NCBI GenBank assembly: GCA_964421595.1
Contig: CAYQXY010000015.1
Coordinates: forward strand, 1-64,000
Length of the DNA stretch: 64,000 nt
DNA from: PXAP01 sp964421595
GTDB taxonomy: Bacteria > Bacteroidota > Bacteroidia > Bacteroidales > PUMT01
Reading direction: 5' to 3'
Numbering within the stretch: the stretch's first letter is position 1; the number at the start of each line of letters is the position of its first letter. The position numbers were made by a program, and so were the translations under genes. Below are positions 54,791 through 63,749 of the stretch, piece by piece. Below the pieces are notes generated by a model, which was not told the origin of the DNA, did not search any database, and was given only the letters and a program-made list of their open reading frames with translations.

Positions 54791-57244
54791 ATGCGCGAAA
54801 TTCTTTTCCTGGTACTGATAACCTTCAATACGGTAGCTTCAGGAACTAATTATTATGTTAGCAATAGTGGAAGCGATAGCTCAGACGGCCTGACCCCCTC
54901 AACAGCATGGAAGACAGTAAACAAGGTAAACTCCCGGACTTACAAGCCCGGCGACAGTATACTTTTTGAGCGGAATGGAGTCTGGAATGAGAACCTGAAA
55001 ATTACATCCTCCGGAAGTCCGTCAGGTCAGATAACATATAGTGTCTATGGAACAGGTGATAAACCGGTATTTAATGGAATTGCAGAACTACCCGGTTGGA
55101 CTAATTCGAAAAATTGGACACAGGTCAAAACAAATGTATGGCGTATTGATTTAGGCAGTTCTAGCTCAAATGCTGTTCAGGTATGGCTTAATAACCAACC
55201 TGCTAACAGGACAAGAGGTAAAAATGTTGACGATGTAACGGCAAGTAATCCGTGGGAAAAATGGGGTGGTTTGTTTTACTTATATAGTGAAGGAAATCCA
55301 GCATCTGTTTTTAGTTCAATAAAACAGTCAAATTCAAGCGGTTTCATGCGTACATACTCCAAAGATTACATAACATTAAATAATCTTGAAGTTACAGGAT
55401 GGTTAAGTACAATTTTAGATGGATGCTCTCATTGGGTTATCGAGCATTGTGATTGGGGATGGGGAAATGGAGAGCATGGAATAAGAATAAGGAGAGACGG
55501 AAGTAAGCATTCTTTAAATGGCATCATTAGGCATTGTACTTTTGATTCAGGTGACCGTAATCCTGTTACGCAAAGTAGTCCAAGGTGGGGATCAAATACA
55601 AAGCAAGGACTTGGCTTCTACGAGGGTGTTTCAAATTGGCAGATACACAATAATTATTTCAGGGCATGGGGGCATGTTCATGTAGTTATAGAGTCACGAA
55701 ATGGTTATCCATGTGAGGGCAATAAAATATATGATAACTATTTCACGAATATGGATGGTTCGTATGGCAGATCTGTTACTATTGAAACACATAAAAACAC
55801 ACTTAGCCTGATGAATCCCAATAACCCAAATGAGTTTTATAATAATTATACATATAAACAATCTGTACAAAGCCAAATATTAGGAGCCTATACAAAAGTG
55901 TATAATAATGTTTGGAATATCGTTAAAGGAAGGGGTAACAACCCGTTGGTTTCTGCTAATGCAATTTCATTAGATGGATATAGTAGTAGGACAGGCTATA
56001 AACAAAAGATTTATAATAATGTATTTGCATTTTGTGGGCAGGCGGGAATTTTTTATCCGGGATATGACACCCATGAAGATCAAAGGGAGAACGAAGTAAT
56101 AAATAACATTTTCTATAAGAACGGAAGAGGAGAGGATCACAGAGTAGATAACCAGTTATACATCGGATATTTTACACCAGTAACCGTTCTTGATAATATT
56201 TTCAGGAATAATATTTTCTATACAGATCGAGATGCAAACAAAGCAATTAATATTTATAAAAGCTATATTGATGTTTCTACCTTTAATTCAGTAAGTTCAG
56301 GCTCAAAAAATTTACAGAATCATATAACATCTGGTAACCTTGCAGTTGATCCTTTATTTATTGATCCTGAAAACGGAGATTTCAGACTTAAGGAAAACTC
56401 GCCGGCAGTAGGTGCAGGTCTTACTCCATTATCTGTAAAAGATATGGCCGGTACTGAATGGGGTGACAAACCAAATATCGGGCCTTATGCTATTGCCAAT
56501 AGTAAAAGTCCGGAACCTGTCCAACTTTATACCCTGAGCCTTGAAAATGAAGGGAATGGAATAGTATTATCAAATGGGAAAGAAGAAAATTCAAAAGCTA
56601 TCGAGAGCGAGACAACAATAACCATTGAAGCAGTTCCCCATTCAGGATGGATATTTTCAAATTGGGCAGGAGATGTATCTGGATATGAAAATCCTTTGGA
56701 GATAAAAATGACTGAAGATAAAAGTATTAAAGCTATTTTTACTGAAGAGACCTATACATTGACGATTATTTATGAGGGAGAGGGAGAAGTTAAAATATTC
56801 CCGGAACAGGAAACGTATGTCTCAGGAACCATGATTAATCTGGAAGCACACCCTGATGGACATTGGGAGTTCCAGGAATGGGTAGGAGATCTGTTATCAA
56901 CTGACAAACACACTTCTATAGTAATCGAACAGAATATGATAATTAAAGCAAAATTTAGTACTCTTATTACAAGTTCTGATTTTATAAATGAAGAAGAAAG
57001 AAAAATTCAAATTTATCCGAACCCAGCCAAGGCTTTTTTTAGGATTTCTGCTGAGAACTCTACAGTTAAGCCTGACAGGTTTAACATACTCGACTTAAGT
57101 GGAAGAACTGTTTATCAGGGGATTTTGATGTCAAACATTTCAGATATTCAAATACCTGGTTTTCTTAATTCAGGTATTTATATTATCGAATTGATCTCAA
57201 AAAAAATACCTTTTTATACTCAAAGATTGGTAATAACTAAGTAA
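54791..57244 (+). CDS. T9SS-exported right-handed beta-helix protein with two InlB-type repeats
   Basis: From the chosen ATG the protein has 817 residues. It begins with a signal peptide (MREILFLVLITFNTVASG). YYVSNSGSDSSDGLTPSTAW then leads into a long parallel beta-helix (to about 600) with repeated INNIFYKNGRG- and IYDNYFTN-like rungs, as in polysaccharide lyases and glycoside-binding proteins. Two divergent InlB B-repeats follow (about 615-760; GWIFSNWAGDVSGYENPLEI and HWEFQEWVGDL). The last 80 residues are a T9SS sorting domain: IQIYPNPAKAFFRIS, NILDLSGRTVYQG and a final RLVITK. The 38 extra codons of the longer frame contain a promoter and are not coding. A polysaccharide-binding or lyase role is inferred. 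Confidence 0.88.
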   Translation: MREILFLVLITFNTVASGTNYYVSNSGSDSSDGLTPSTAWKTVNKVNSRTYKPGDSILFERNGVWNENLKITSSGSPSGQITYSVYGTGDKPVFNGIAELPGWTNSKNWTQVKTNVWRIDLGSSSSNAVQVWLNNQPANRTRGKNVDDVTASNPWEKWGGLFYLYSEGNPASVFSSIKQSNSSGFMRTYSKDYITLNNLEVTGWLSTILDGCSHWVIEHCDWGWGNGEHGIRIRRDGSKHSLNGIIRHCTFDSGDRNPVTQSSPRWGSNTKQGLGFYEGVSNWQIHNNYFRAWGHVHVVIESRNGYPCEGNKIYDNYFTNMDGSYGRSVTIETHKNTLSLMNPNNPNEFYNNYTYKQSVQSQILGAYTKVYNNVWNIVKGRGNNPLVSANAISLDGYSSRTGYKQKIYNNVFAFCGQAGIFYPGYDTHEDQRENEVINNIFYKNGRGEDHRVDNQLYIGYFTPVTVLDNIFRNNIFYTDRDANKAINIYKSYIDVSTFNSVSSGSKNLQNHITSGNLAVDPLFIDPENGDFRLKENSPAVGAGLTPLSVKDMAGTEWGDKPNIGPYAIANSKSPEPVQLYTLSLENEGNGIVLSNGKEENSKAIESETTITIEAVPHSGWIFSNWAGDVSGYENPLEIKMTEDKSIKAIFTEETYTLTIIYEGEGEVKIFPEQETYVSGTMINLEAHPDGHWEFQEWVGDLLSTDKHTSIVIEQNMIIKAKFSTLITSSDFINEEERKIQIYPNPAKAFFRISAENSTVKPDRFNILDLSGRTVYQGILMSNISDIQIPGFLNSGIYIIELISKKIPFYTQRLVITK

Positions 57245-57323
57245 CCTATGGAAATAAAATAACCCCGGAGGTTTTTTCCAGGGATTAAGTTGATGGAGGA
57301 AATATTTGCAATTTTCAGCTAAT

Positions 57324-58052
57324 TCAAAATATAAGCCGTCTGAAAAATAAGGAAAGATACATTAACATATCTTTTCTTTGCTGCTTAATCCTTCTTGGCT
57401 CACTAAAAAAACGATATGTCCACTCTAATCCTAATATAATTAGCAGCTTAGGTGCTCTTTTCACTTCTTTTGCAAGAATATCGAATCGTCCTCCAACCCC
57501 AACAAAGAGAATTCCCTTACACCTTTTCGCTAATTTGGAACAGAATAGTTCCTGCAAGGGAGATCCCATTGCTACAAATAAAACTTTTGTTTTGCAATTA
57601 AGCAATTTATTTACTAGCTCATCTTCATTAATATTGAAACCTGAATGACGGCCGGTTATTTTAATTCCCGGATAAGTTTTTCTGATTTCTTCTACAGCTT
57701 TTTTATTACGTATTTCAGTAGTACCTAGAAAATAACATGCAATTCTGTTAATATTGCAAAAATCCAAAATGAATCCGGGAAAATCAATTTTTTTAGTTTT
57801 CTTTTTGTTGAAGATTCGCATTGGAACGGTGGCACCAATTCCATCAGGTACTGGTAATATATTATTTTCTTCGAATACTCTTCTAAAATCGGGGTTTTTG
57901 TTATATAGAACAATCTTTCTGGCATTTATCGCTATTGTTATAAGATTCTCTTTGTTATTTAGCAGCTCCCAGATAATGTTTTGATAACTATCCTTGTCAG
58001 CAACAGTACAAGGACAATTCAATACATTTATTGAGTTTTCTCCTCTTATCAT
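57324..58052 (-). CDS. WecG/TagA/CpsF family glycosyltransferase
   Basis: The 242-residue GT26 protein adds the second sugar to a lipid-linked intermediate. Motifs are NIIWELLNNKENLITIAINA, LPVPDGIGATVPMRIF with the catalytic Asp region, ACYFLGTTEIRNKKAVEEI, TYPGIKITGRHSGF, KVLFVAMGSPLQELFCSKL and VGVGGRFDILAKEVKRAPKL. The C-terminal LEWTYRFFSEPRRIKQQRKD is the basic membrane-binding tail of the family. It lies opposite the beta-helix gene and heads the leftward polysaccharide genes. It probably acts after the WecA-like enzyme at 53.2 kb. Confidence 0.92.
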   Translation of the reverse strand: MIRGENSINVLNCPCTVADKDSYQNIIWELLNNKENLITIAINARKIVLYNKNPDFRRVFEENNILPVPDGIGATVPMRIFNKKKTKKIDFPGFILDFCNINRIACYFLGTTEIRNKKAVEEIRKTYPGIKITGRHSGFNINEDELVNKLLNCKTKVLFVAMGSPLQELFCSKLAKRCKGILFVGVGGRFDILAKEVKRAPKLLIILGLEWTYRFFSEPRRIKQQRKDMLMYLSLFFRRLIF

Positions 58053-58179
58053 TTTTGTTAATCTTAGTTTACCTAAATTGAGGAATACAAACTAAATGCA
58101 GCTGCTTGTTTGAATCGTGTTTTTGGGTGGTATTGGAGGGGGACTAACATCAAAAGACTTCCAAACATATATGTTAGGT

Positions 58180-58347
58180 CATTAGTGTTGCGTTATCAAA
58201 ATTAAAGCACTATATAAGCCAATAGAATTAATGCTTTCAAGAGTTGATGAAATTTTTGGATTTTAAATTATTGTGATTATTATAATTTTTAATCAACTGA
58301 TTATGAGTCATTAAATCTATTTGTAAGAAACCAATGCAACACTAATG
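58180..58347. mobile_element. MITE-like element with 12-bp terminal inverted repeats and 9-bp target duplication
   Basis: CATTAGTGTTGC at 58180-58191 is the exact reverse complement of GCAACACTAATG at 58336-58347. The 9-bp sequence ATGTTAGGT flanks the element on both sides (58171-58179 and 58348-58356). The 168-bp interior is AT-rich and has no open frame. This is the structure of a miniature inverted-repeat transposable element moved in trans by a transposase that makes 9-bp duplications. It lies between the WecG-like gene and the 388-residue gene, in an otherwise empty 440-bp gap. No second copy of the terminal repeat was noticed in the window. Confidence 0.8.
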
Positions 58348-58491
58348 ATGTTAGGTTATTATTATATTGAAAAGGTTAAAGGGGTTCGATATAAGCATAA
58401 AATCAACTGAAACTTCTGAAAAGATTCGGCAAATGAATTGCATACAGTAAAAGTATGAAGATATATATTTAAATGAGCTATAGCAGGCAAT

Positions 58492-59658
58492 TTACCTTCC
58501 GGCTAGAAAAACTGACAATGCATATGCCATATTTGCGTCACTCCATCTAATGTAGGGGATTCTATTTGTAATCCAGGGATATTTCAGGAAATAGAAATGC
58601 CCGTCTTTATCCTGCATGTTTTTAATAGTCCAATCAGCAATTAAATTTGCAAATTCGAAGTAATGACTACCCATGCCGGCTTTGGCAGCATGTGTAAACG
58701 TAATTATACCCTGGGCCTGGCTGTGGATATCGGTGGGCCATATTCTTGGATACCGATAAATGCCTTGACCAGTTGGAAGGAATTGTTTTTGATAATAAAA
58801 CTCAAGACCTTTTACATAACTGTTCATAATGGATTCTTTAGACCCATATTTTTGCATAAATAATAAAATATCATCTAAAATAAATCCCTGATGAAAATCT
58901 ATTTGTTTTTTTTCGATATTTTTATCTATCCAGTAAGTATAATTCCATCTACCATCGTCTTTTTGAAGTTCCAATACTGTATTCAATACCCTATTAATAG
59001 GCTCATGAAAGGAATCATTATTTAAAATTTCAGAAGCTTTAATTAAAAATGCCATGGCTTTTAAGGAGGCATTGAGTGTGAAACTTTCATCCGGGTCGGT
59101 AATCCTATAGCGAAAAAAATAAAATCCCTGTCTTTCGCTATAAAATTCATTTAATAATAAATCTGCAAGACTTGAGATATAATACAATACCTCTTTATTA
59201 CCATTAATTCTATAATAATTAATTAAAAAAGAACCTAAGATTTCATTCCCCACCACATCTAAATCATTGGCAGCATAAGGTTTGCCTAACCACTGAATAG
59301 GGAAATCCCGAGAATCCCAGCAATGATAGCCATATTTATGAATTAATGTTTTTTGTTTTAACTCTTCAAAAAGGTTGTCAAAAAAGTCTAATTCCTGGTT
59401 ACTTAAATTGTTGAAGAGGAACATTGCATTGGCAATTGTACCTAAGGTCATTAATTGTTTTGATTTTTGCACCCATAAAAGCTTTCGTAGATTTATGGGA
59501 CTGAATTTCTGCAAATAGATTAAAGCTAACCTACTTATCTTGCTTATTTTAAGAAATTCTACGGGAGTATTCAAGCCATCATAAGGATCATAACTAGTGA
59601 AATTATTTTCAGCTATATAACCCATTACCTTTTCGTATGCTAATTCAAACTTATCCAT
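58492..59658 (-). CDS. Uncharacterised protein with an (alpha/alpha)-barrel-like pattern, polysaccharide locus
   Basis: The 388-residue cytoplasmic protein has no signal peptide. It is predicted to be almost all helical, with repeated aromatic-rich turns: KYGYHCWDSRDFPIQWLGKP, YGNKEV-like loops, FYSERQGFYFFRYRITDPDE, ELQKDDGRWNYTYWIDKNIE, DFHQGFILDDILLFMQKYG and RYPRIWPTDIHSQAQGIITF. Alternating helices with such loops resemble six-hairpin glycosidases or N-acylglucosamine epimerase-type barrels. Similar proteins in Bacteroidota polysaccharide clusters carry a misleading delta-aminolevulinate dehydratase label; I see no such active site. It is followed by the CapK-like gene on the same strand. 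Confidence 0.65.
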   Translation of the reverse strand: MDKFELAYEKVMGYIAENNFTSYDPYDGLNTPVEFLKISKISRLALIYLQKFSPINLRKLLWVQKSKQLMTLGTIANAMFLFNNLSNQELDFFDNLFEELKQKTLIHKYGYHCWDSRDFPIQWLGKPYAANDLDVVGNEILGSFLINYYRINGNKEVLYYISSLADLLLNEFYSERQGFYFFRYRITDPDESFTLNASLKAMAFLIKASEILNNDSFHEPINRVLNTVLELQKDDGRWNYTYWIDKNIEKKQIDFHQGFILDDILLFMQKYGSKESIMNSYVKGLEFYYQKQFLPTGQGIYRYPRIWPTDIHSQAQGIITFTHAAKAGMGSHYFEFANLIADWTIKNMQDKDGHFYFLKYPWITNRIPYIRWSDANMAYALSVFLAGR

Positions 59659-59740
59659 CTTAAGATTGAAGTATAGGCTTTAACTATTACAATATTTAGG
59701 ATAATTAATACGTGAGCTAAATCCGGCAATTAGGGAGTAT

Positions 59741-61153
59741 TTAATTAAGATCTATTGTCTTTAACAATAAAGGATCTATTTTAGAGATAACAAATCGGAA
59801 CTTCCCATTTGATGCCCTGGGTATTTCATCTACATAATCAAATGAAATTTTTATTGAATTGCCTAACCGTGCTCTTGCAGCATGTTTTATTTGCACTTCA
59901 TCTTTCTTAGAATAATAATTGTTCCGTACAATTCTCAACACTACCTCTTCAATACATGGTTGTTCAATCTGAGCTTCTATTACATTGATTGCATCCTTTA
60001 ATAGTATTGACAACCTCCCAATTATCCGGCCTTCAGGTGTAATAACATAGTCTTCATTTCGACCTTCAATATAATCAATCAATAAGCCGCTACGACCACA
60101 TTTAGCAACCTGATTATTGGATATTACTAAATTATCACCAACATCGTAACGAATTAAAGGAAAAGCAGTATTATTGAAATGAGTTGAAATAATCCTTCCT
60201 CTTTCGCCTGGTTTGCAAGCTTGATTGTCATTATTTAAAATCTCAACATAGCTATACTCAGATTTTAAATGCAATTCACCTTTTTCACATTCAACAATAT
60301 TACAGTTCATTTCTGAAGTCCCGTAAAAATTGAAAACTTTAACCTGGAAGGCATTTTGAATCTTGTGACGCTGAAAATCCAGAAGTGTCTCTGAAGAAGT
60401 ATATATTCCTTTTAGGGCTAATTTCTTAGTTCCAAACTTCTCATATGCAAGAGCAAGTAGGTATATAGAAGAAGGATACCCATGAAGCAGAAGTGGATCA
60501 AATTCTTCAAGTTTCTCGATATAGTATTTTAGGTTTGATTCGGATAAATGGTAGGAAGAAAAATATAAATGATTATTAACCATATCAAATGACCAGTAAG
60601 GCGGTTTTGACCTTCTATGCCATGAAACAGGATGACCGCTGATCATTGCAATCTTTTCGCGGTTATGTAAACATAATCCATTCCAACTATAATGCATATT
60701 ACGAAATGCATAGACTTTCTGCATCGCATCCCTGGTTATTGGGAAAATCATGGGTGAGCCAGTAGTTCCGCTGGTCTTTCCCCATATTATTTTTTTATCA
60801 TCGATATTGTAAAATTCTTTTACATTTTGTTTAACAAACTTCTTGGTCAATATTGGCAAATGCTGAATATCAAGGTTATCCTTTGAAAGCTTCAAATATT
60901 CCGGATTATTTTTATAAATTGGCACTCTATAATAAATCTCAGCCACAAATTCATTCAGTCTTTTATTTTGGTAGGCTAATAATTTTTCTTGGCTCCAATA
61001 CTGAGTTTCTTCAAGGAATTGCATTTGTTTAAAATAACACCTGCCATAGTACTTAGTTCTTTGCTGCAAACCATATAATGAAGTTAATAAGACCTTCAGA
61101 CTATAAGGCGCATGATCATAAATCTGTTTTAAAGTATTATTGCCGTATGACAT
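59741..61153 (-). CDS. CapK/PaaK-type adenylate-forming enzyme
   Basis: The 470-residue protein belongs to the ANL superfamily, phenylacetate-CoA ligase branch. The ATP-binding loop is IIWGKTSGTTGSPMIFPIT at about 122-140. LLLHGYPSSIYLLALAYE, IYTSSETLLDFQRHKI, VFNFYGTSEMNCNIVE and NTAFPLIRYDVGDNLVIS follow, and the C-terminal domain ends IPRASNGKFRFVISK with the catalytic Lys. Proteins of this type in capsule loci are called CapK and are thought to activate a carboxylic acid that is added to the glycan. It lies between the helical-barrel gene and the GT4 gene, all leftward. The substrate is unknown. Confidence 0.87.
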   Translation of the reverse strand: MSYGNNTLKQIYDHAPYSLKVLLTSLYGLQQRTKYYGRCYFKQMQFLEETQYWSQEKLLAYQNKRLNEFVAEIYYRVPIYKNNPEYLKLSKDNLDIQHLPILTKKFVKQNVKEFYNIDDKKIIWGKTSGTTGSPMIFPITRDAMQKVYAFRNMHYSWNGLCLHNREKIAMISGHPVSWHRRSKPPYWSFDMVNNHLYFSSYHLSESNLKYYIEKLEEFDPLLLHGYPSSIYLLALAYEKFGTKKLALKGIYTSSETLLDFQRHKIQNAFQVKVFNFYGTSEMNCNIVECEKGELHLKSEYSYVEILNNDNQACKPGERGRIISTHFNNTAFPLIRYDVGDNLVISNNQVAKCGRSGLLIDYIEGRNEDYVITPEGRIIGRLSILLKDAINVIEAQIEQPCIEEVVLRIVRNNYYSKKDEVQIKHAARARLGNSIKISFDYVDEIPRASNGKFRFVISKIDPLLLKTIDLN

Positions 61154-61241
61154 GCGATTTCCATAATTTGATGATTCAAAATACTTATTTGAGAGTATTT
61201 TACACTTCTTAAAATAAAATTATTAATAGGTAAAATAGTAT

Positions 61242-62303
61242 TTAAGCATATAATTTTTTAAGATAAACTGACATTAGCTTTAAAGAATAATTTTTTACAA
61301 CCAACTCTCTTGCATTCTTTCCTATTTCCATCAGCTTAGTCCTGTTATTTAGTAGATAAAGAAACTTCTCTTTAAATTGCAGTTCCGAAGCAGTATCAAT
61401 AAGCAAGCAATCATAGTTATCATTAACAAGGCATTTTATTTCAGGTATATTCGTTGTAATAACAGCCATTTGTGCAGCCATAGCTTCTATCATTGAGTTG
61501 GGAAATCCTTCTGCATGTGTGGGTAGGAAGTAAATTTGGCATAAATCGAAAAGCTCGGTTTTTTTCCCCCCAAAAATCATTTTATATGTATGGATATTTT
61601 CACCCTGAATATGTTTATCCACTTCAGGCCCCACAATATGAAATATCACATTTGGATTTTGGAACGCTAATTCTATAATACTATTTTTAAAGTCAAAGAA
61701 ACCTTTACCAATTAAAGATTTCGCAGGCATAAATAATATGTTTAATGTGGGTTTATCATATATTTTATCCCTGATAGAATACCGCTCTTCATCGACAAAA
61801 TTCGGCATTAGAAAAATATTGGGTTCTTTTATGCCAATATCTTTAAAATATGCATGCCAATAATCGGAAAGGACAATGAGCTTATCAGGCAAAGAAAGTG
61901 CCCATTTAAAATACTTACGCTTAATCCAGTTTGCCTTTCGATAAAAGGTTGGGAATCCTCCTCCCCCATGTCTTAGAATTACCTTCTTCCTGAATAATTT
62001 AGAAATAATAATAACCAGAGATAAATCATAGAAATCAAAATAAGAAGACGTATGTATTTGAACTATATCAATCGGTTTTATAATCAATGTCTTAATAACT
62101 TTAATTTTATAGGCAAAAAAATTGTAAAAATGCTCTATAACCCTCATATAATAGTTACTACTCCTGTGCCTGACAAGATCAATATGGTAAAATTTGATGC
62201 AATTTTGCTGATATACTTCTATTAAATTCCTGGTAAATGCTGCCTTCCCGCCTTTAATACTGATTGGCGAAATCAATAAAATATTTTTCTGAGTTATGGC
62301 CAT
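61242..62303 (-). CDS. Glycosyltransferase family 4 protein
   Basis: This 353-residue GT-B fold transferase is of the GT4 type. The N-terminal domain begins with ILLISPISIKGGKAAFTRNL and includes VILRHGGGGFPTFYRKANW and DKLIVLSDYWHAYFKDIGI. The C-terminal domain has NILFMPAKSLIGKGFFDFK, VIFHIVGPEVDKHIQGENI and the E-x7-E donor-binding motif in LPTHAEGFPNSMIEAMAAQM. It extends the polysaccharide repeat from a nucleotide sugar on the cytoplasmic face. The lengths and gaps to its neighbours suggest one leftward operon. Confidence 0.92.
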   Translation of the reverse strand: MAITQKNILLISPISIKGGKAAFTRNLIEVYQQNCIKFYHIDLVRHRSSNYYMRVIEHFYNFFAYKIKVIKTLIIKPIDIVQIHTSSYFDFYDLSLVIIISKLFRKKVILRHGGGGFPTFYRKANWIKRKYFKWALSLPDKLIVLSDYWHAYFKDIGIKEPNIFLMPNFVDEERYSIRDKIYDKPTLNILFMPAKSLIGKGFFDFKNSIIELAFQNPNVIFHIVGPEVDKHIQGENIHTYKMIFGGKKTELFDLCQIYFLPTHAEGFPNSMIEAMAAQMAVITTNIPEIKCLVNDNYDCLLIDTASELQFKEKFLYLLNNRTKLMEIGKNARELVVKNYSLKLMSVYLKKLYA

Positions 62304-62427
62304 TTTGATACTTTACCAGTCAATCAATTACTAAACTTTTAGGAAACTTTTTAGGTTAATATTCATATCAGTAACGCATTTTCATTGATAAATTTTTAAA
62401 GAAAATTAAATTGTGCTCGCAGAAGGA

Positions 62428-63732
62428 CTAAAATGTATTCATCATGCCTTCAGGGCTGGTGGATTCCTTATTTTTGTGTTGTTTGAACAGTATTGCAGCT
62501 AAATAAAAGAAGAGTAGTGAGGGTATATATCCAGTAAAGAACACTACGCTATAGAATAGAAAGTCAAAACAAAATACAATAGTTGCCAAAATTGTGCCAA
62601 AGGCAATAGCAATGTAAAAAGGATCTTGTAATCCATTAATACTCTTATATGCTTTTACTCCAATAATAAGGAACAAGGAGAAAAAAGACAGTGTGCCAAT
62701 TAGCCCTGAAGATATTAAATAAAAAGTAGCACCACTAATTCCATATGTTATCCCATATTTTTCCCTTTGATCATTCCCGGCTTCCAGTCGGTCTGGTCCA
62801 TCACCTAAAAGTTTTCTCGATAAATCACTTCCATTTATTATTCTTTCATAAGCAGATTTGAAAGATGAAATTCTTCCAATGCTACTTCCACTTGAAAATT
62901 GCTTATCTTGAATTGCCATAGTCTGTGTTAACATATATTCTAAGTCAAAACTTCCCCATCGCTCCTTTTCTGGATTAAAGACAGGATTTAGTCTTCCACC
63001 TAAATACAATGTTATCCCAATAACAATTAATAACCCCATTAATGTGGGGATCATTTTTAATATATTGATTTTTAGAAGAGTAGTGTTATAAATAAAATAG
63101 CCTAAAAATAATAGAGTTGGCAAAAAAATAAAAAAAGCCCTTTTACCTCCCCCCCAGGCAAAAAACATAAAGCACGGTATTAAAAGTAGGTATAATGGGT
63201 TCCTTTTGTAACAATAATATAATGCAATTAAGTAGCCAATAATAAATAATGGAACAATGGTTGAAAGTGCACCTGCTTGAGTACTAAAAGTTCCGATAAT
63301 TCCATCTTCCCTGACCCCATATTTCAAATACTTGTATACAGCAGCAGGTATTTGCAATAAAACCATTATGACAATGAACTTATTTATTTTTTGAATGGCT
63401 ATCGTTGATAAATTAATATTAAGAATAGATAGAAAGAATAAATAAGACAATAATAACCGGTTATACATTTTAAAGGACAGATAGAAATCTGAACTATTCA
63501 TTAATGCGGAAATTATAATCGCAATAGAAAATATAATAAACCATAACATACCTGGGCTTTCGAACGATTTATCTTTCCTTGACAGAAGAAAATGAACAAA
63601 AGTCATAAAAAGTATGAGTATAAATAAATCCAGAAATGCCCGAAAATAAGTGGAGGGGAATTCGAAATAGTAAAAGACTCCTTGAAAAAAGGCAAGGCCT
63701 AGAATTGCACGTATTAATAAACTAATATTCAT
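62428..63732 (-). CDS. O-antigen polymerase/ligase-like membrane protein (Wzy type)
   Basis: The 434-residue protein has about 11 membrane segments and one larger loop (about residues 245-335) containing GGRLNPVFNPEKERWGSFDL and GDGPDRLEAGNDQREKYGI. This layout and the sequence of short hydrophobic runs match Wzy-type polymerases and WaaL ligases, which share the Wzy_C-like region. In this setting it most likely joins repeat units in the periplasm. Sequence conservation is low in the family, so the call depends on topology and on the neighbouring glycosyltransferases. Confidence 0.75.
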   Translation of the reverse strand: MNISLLIRAILGLAFFQGVFYYFEFPSTYFRAFLDLFILILFMTFVHFLLSRKDKSFESPGMLWFIIFSIAIIISALMNSSDFYLSFKMYNRLLLSYLFFLSILNINLSTIAIQKINKFIVIMVLLQIPAAVYKYLKYGVREDGIIGTFSTQAGALSTIVPLFIIGYLIALYYCYKRNPLYLLLIPCFMFFAWGGGKRAFFIFLPTLLFLGYFIYNTTLLKINILKMIPTLMGLLIVIGITLYLGGRLNPVFNPEKERWGSFDLEYMLTQTMAIQDKQFSSGSSIGRISSFKSAYERIINGSDLSRKLLGDGPDRLEAGNDQREKYGITYGISGATFYLISSGLIGTLSFFSLFLIIGVKAYKSINGLQDPFYIAIAFGTILATIVFCFDFLFYSVVFFTGYIPSLLFFYLAAILFKQHKNKESTSPEGMMNTF

Positions 63733-63749
63733 TAACTTGCAATCAATAT

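Noticed and set aside
58053..58491. A full insertion sequence between the polysaccharide genes
   Set aside because: Terminal repeats and target duplication are present, but only 168 bp lie between them and no transposase frame exists, so it is listed as a MITE-like element.
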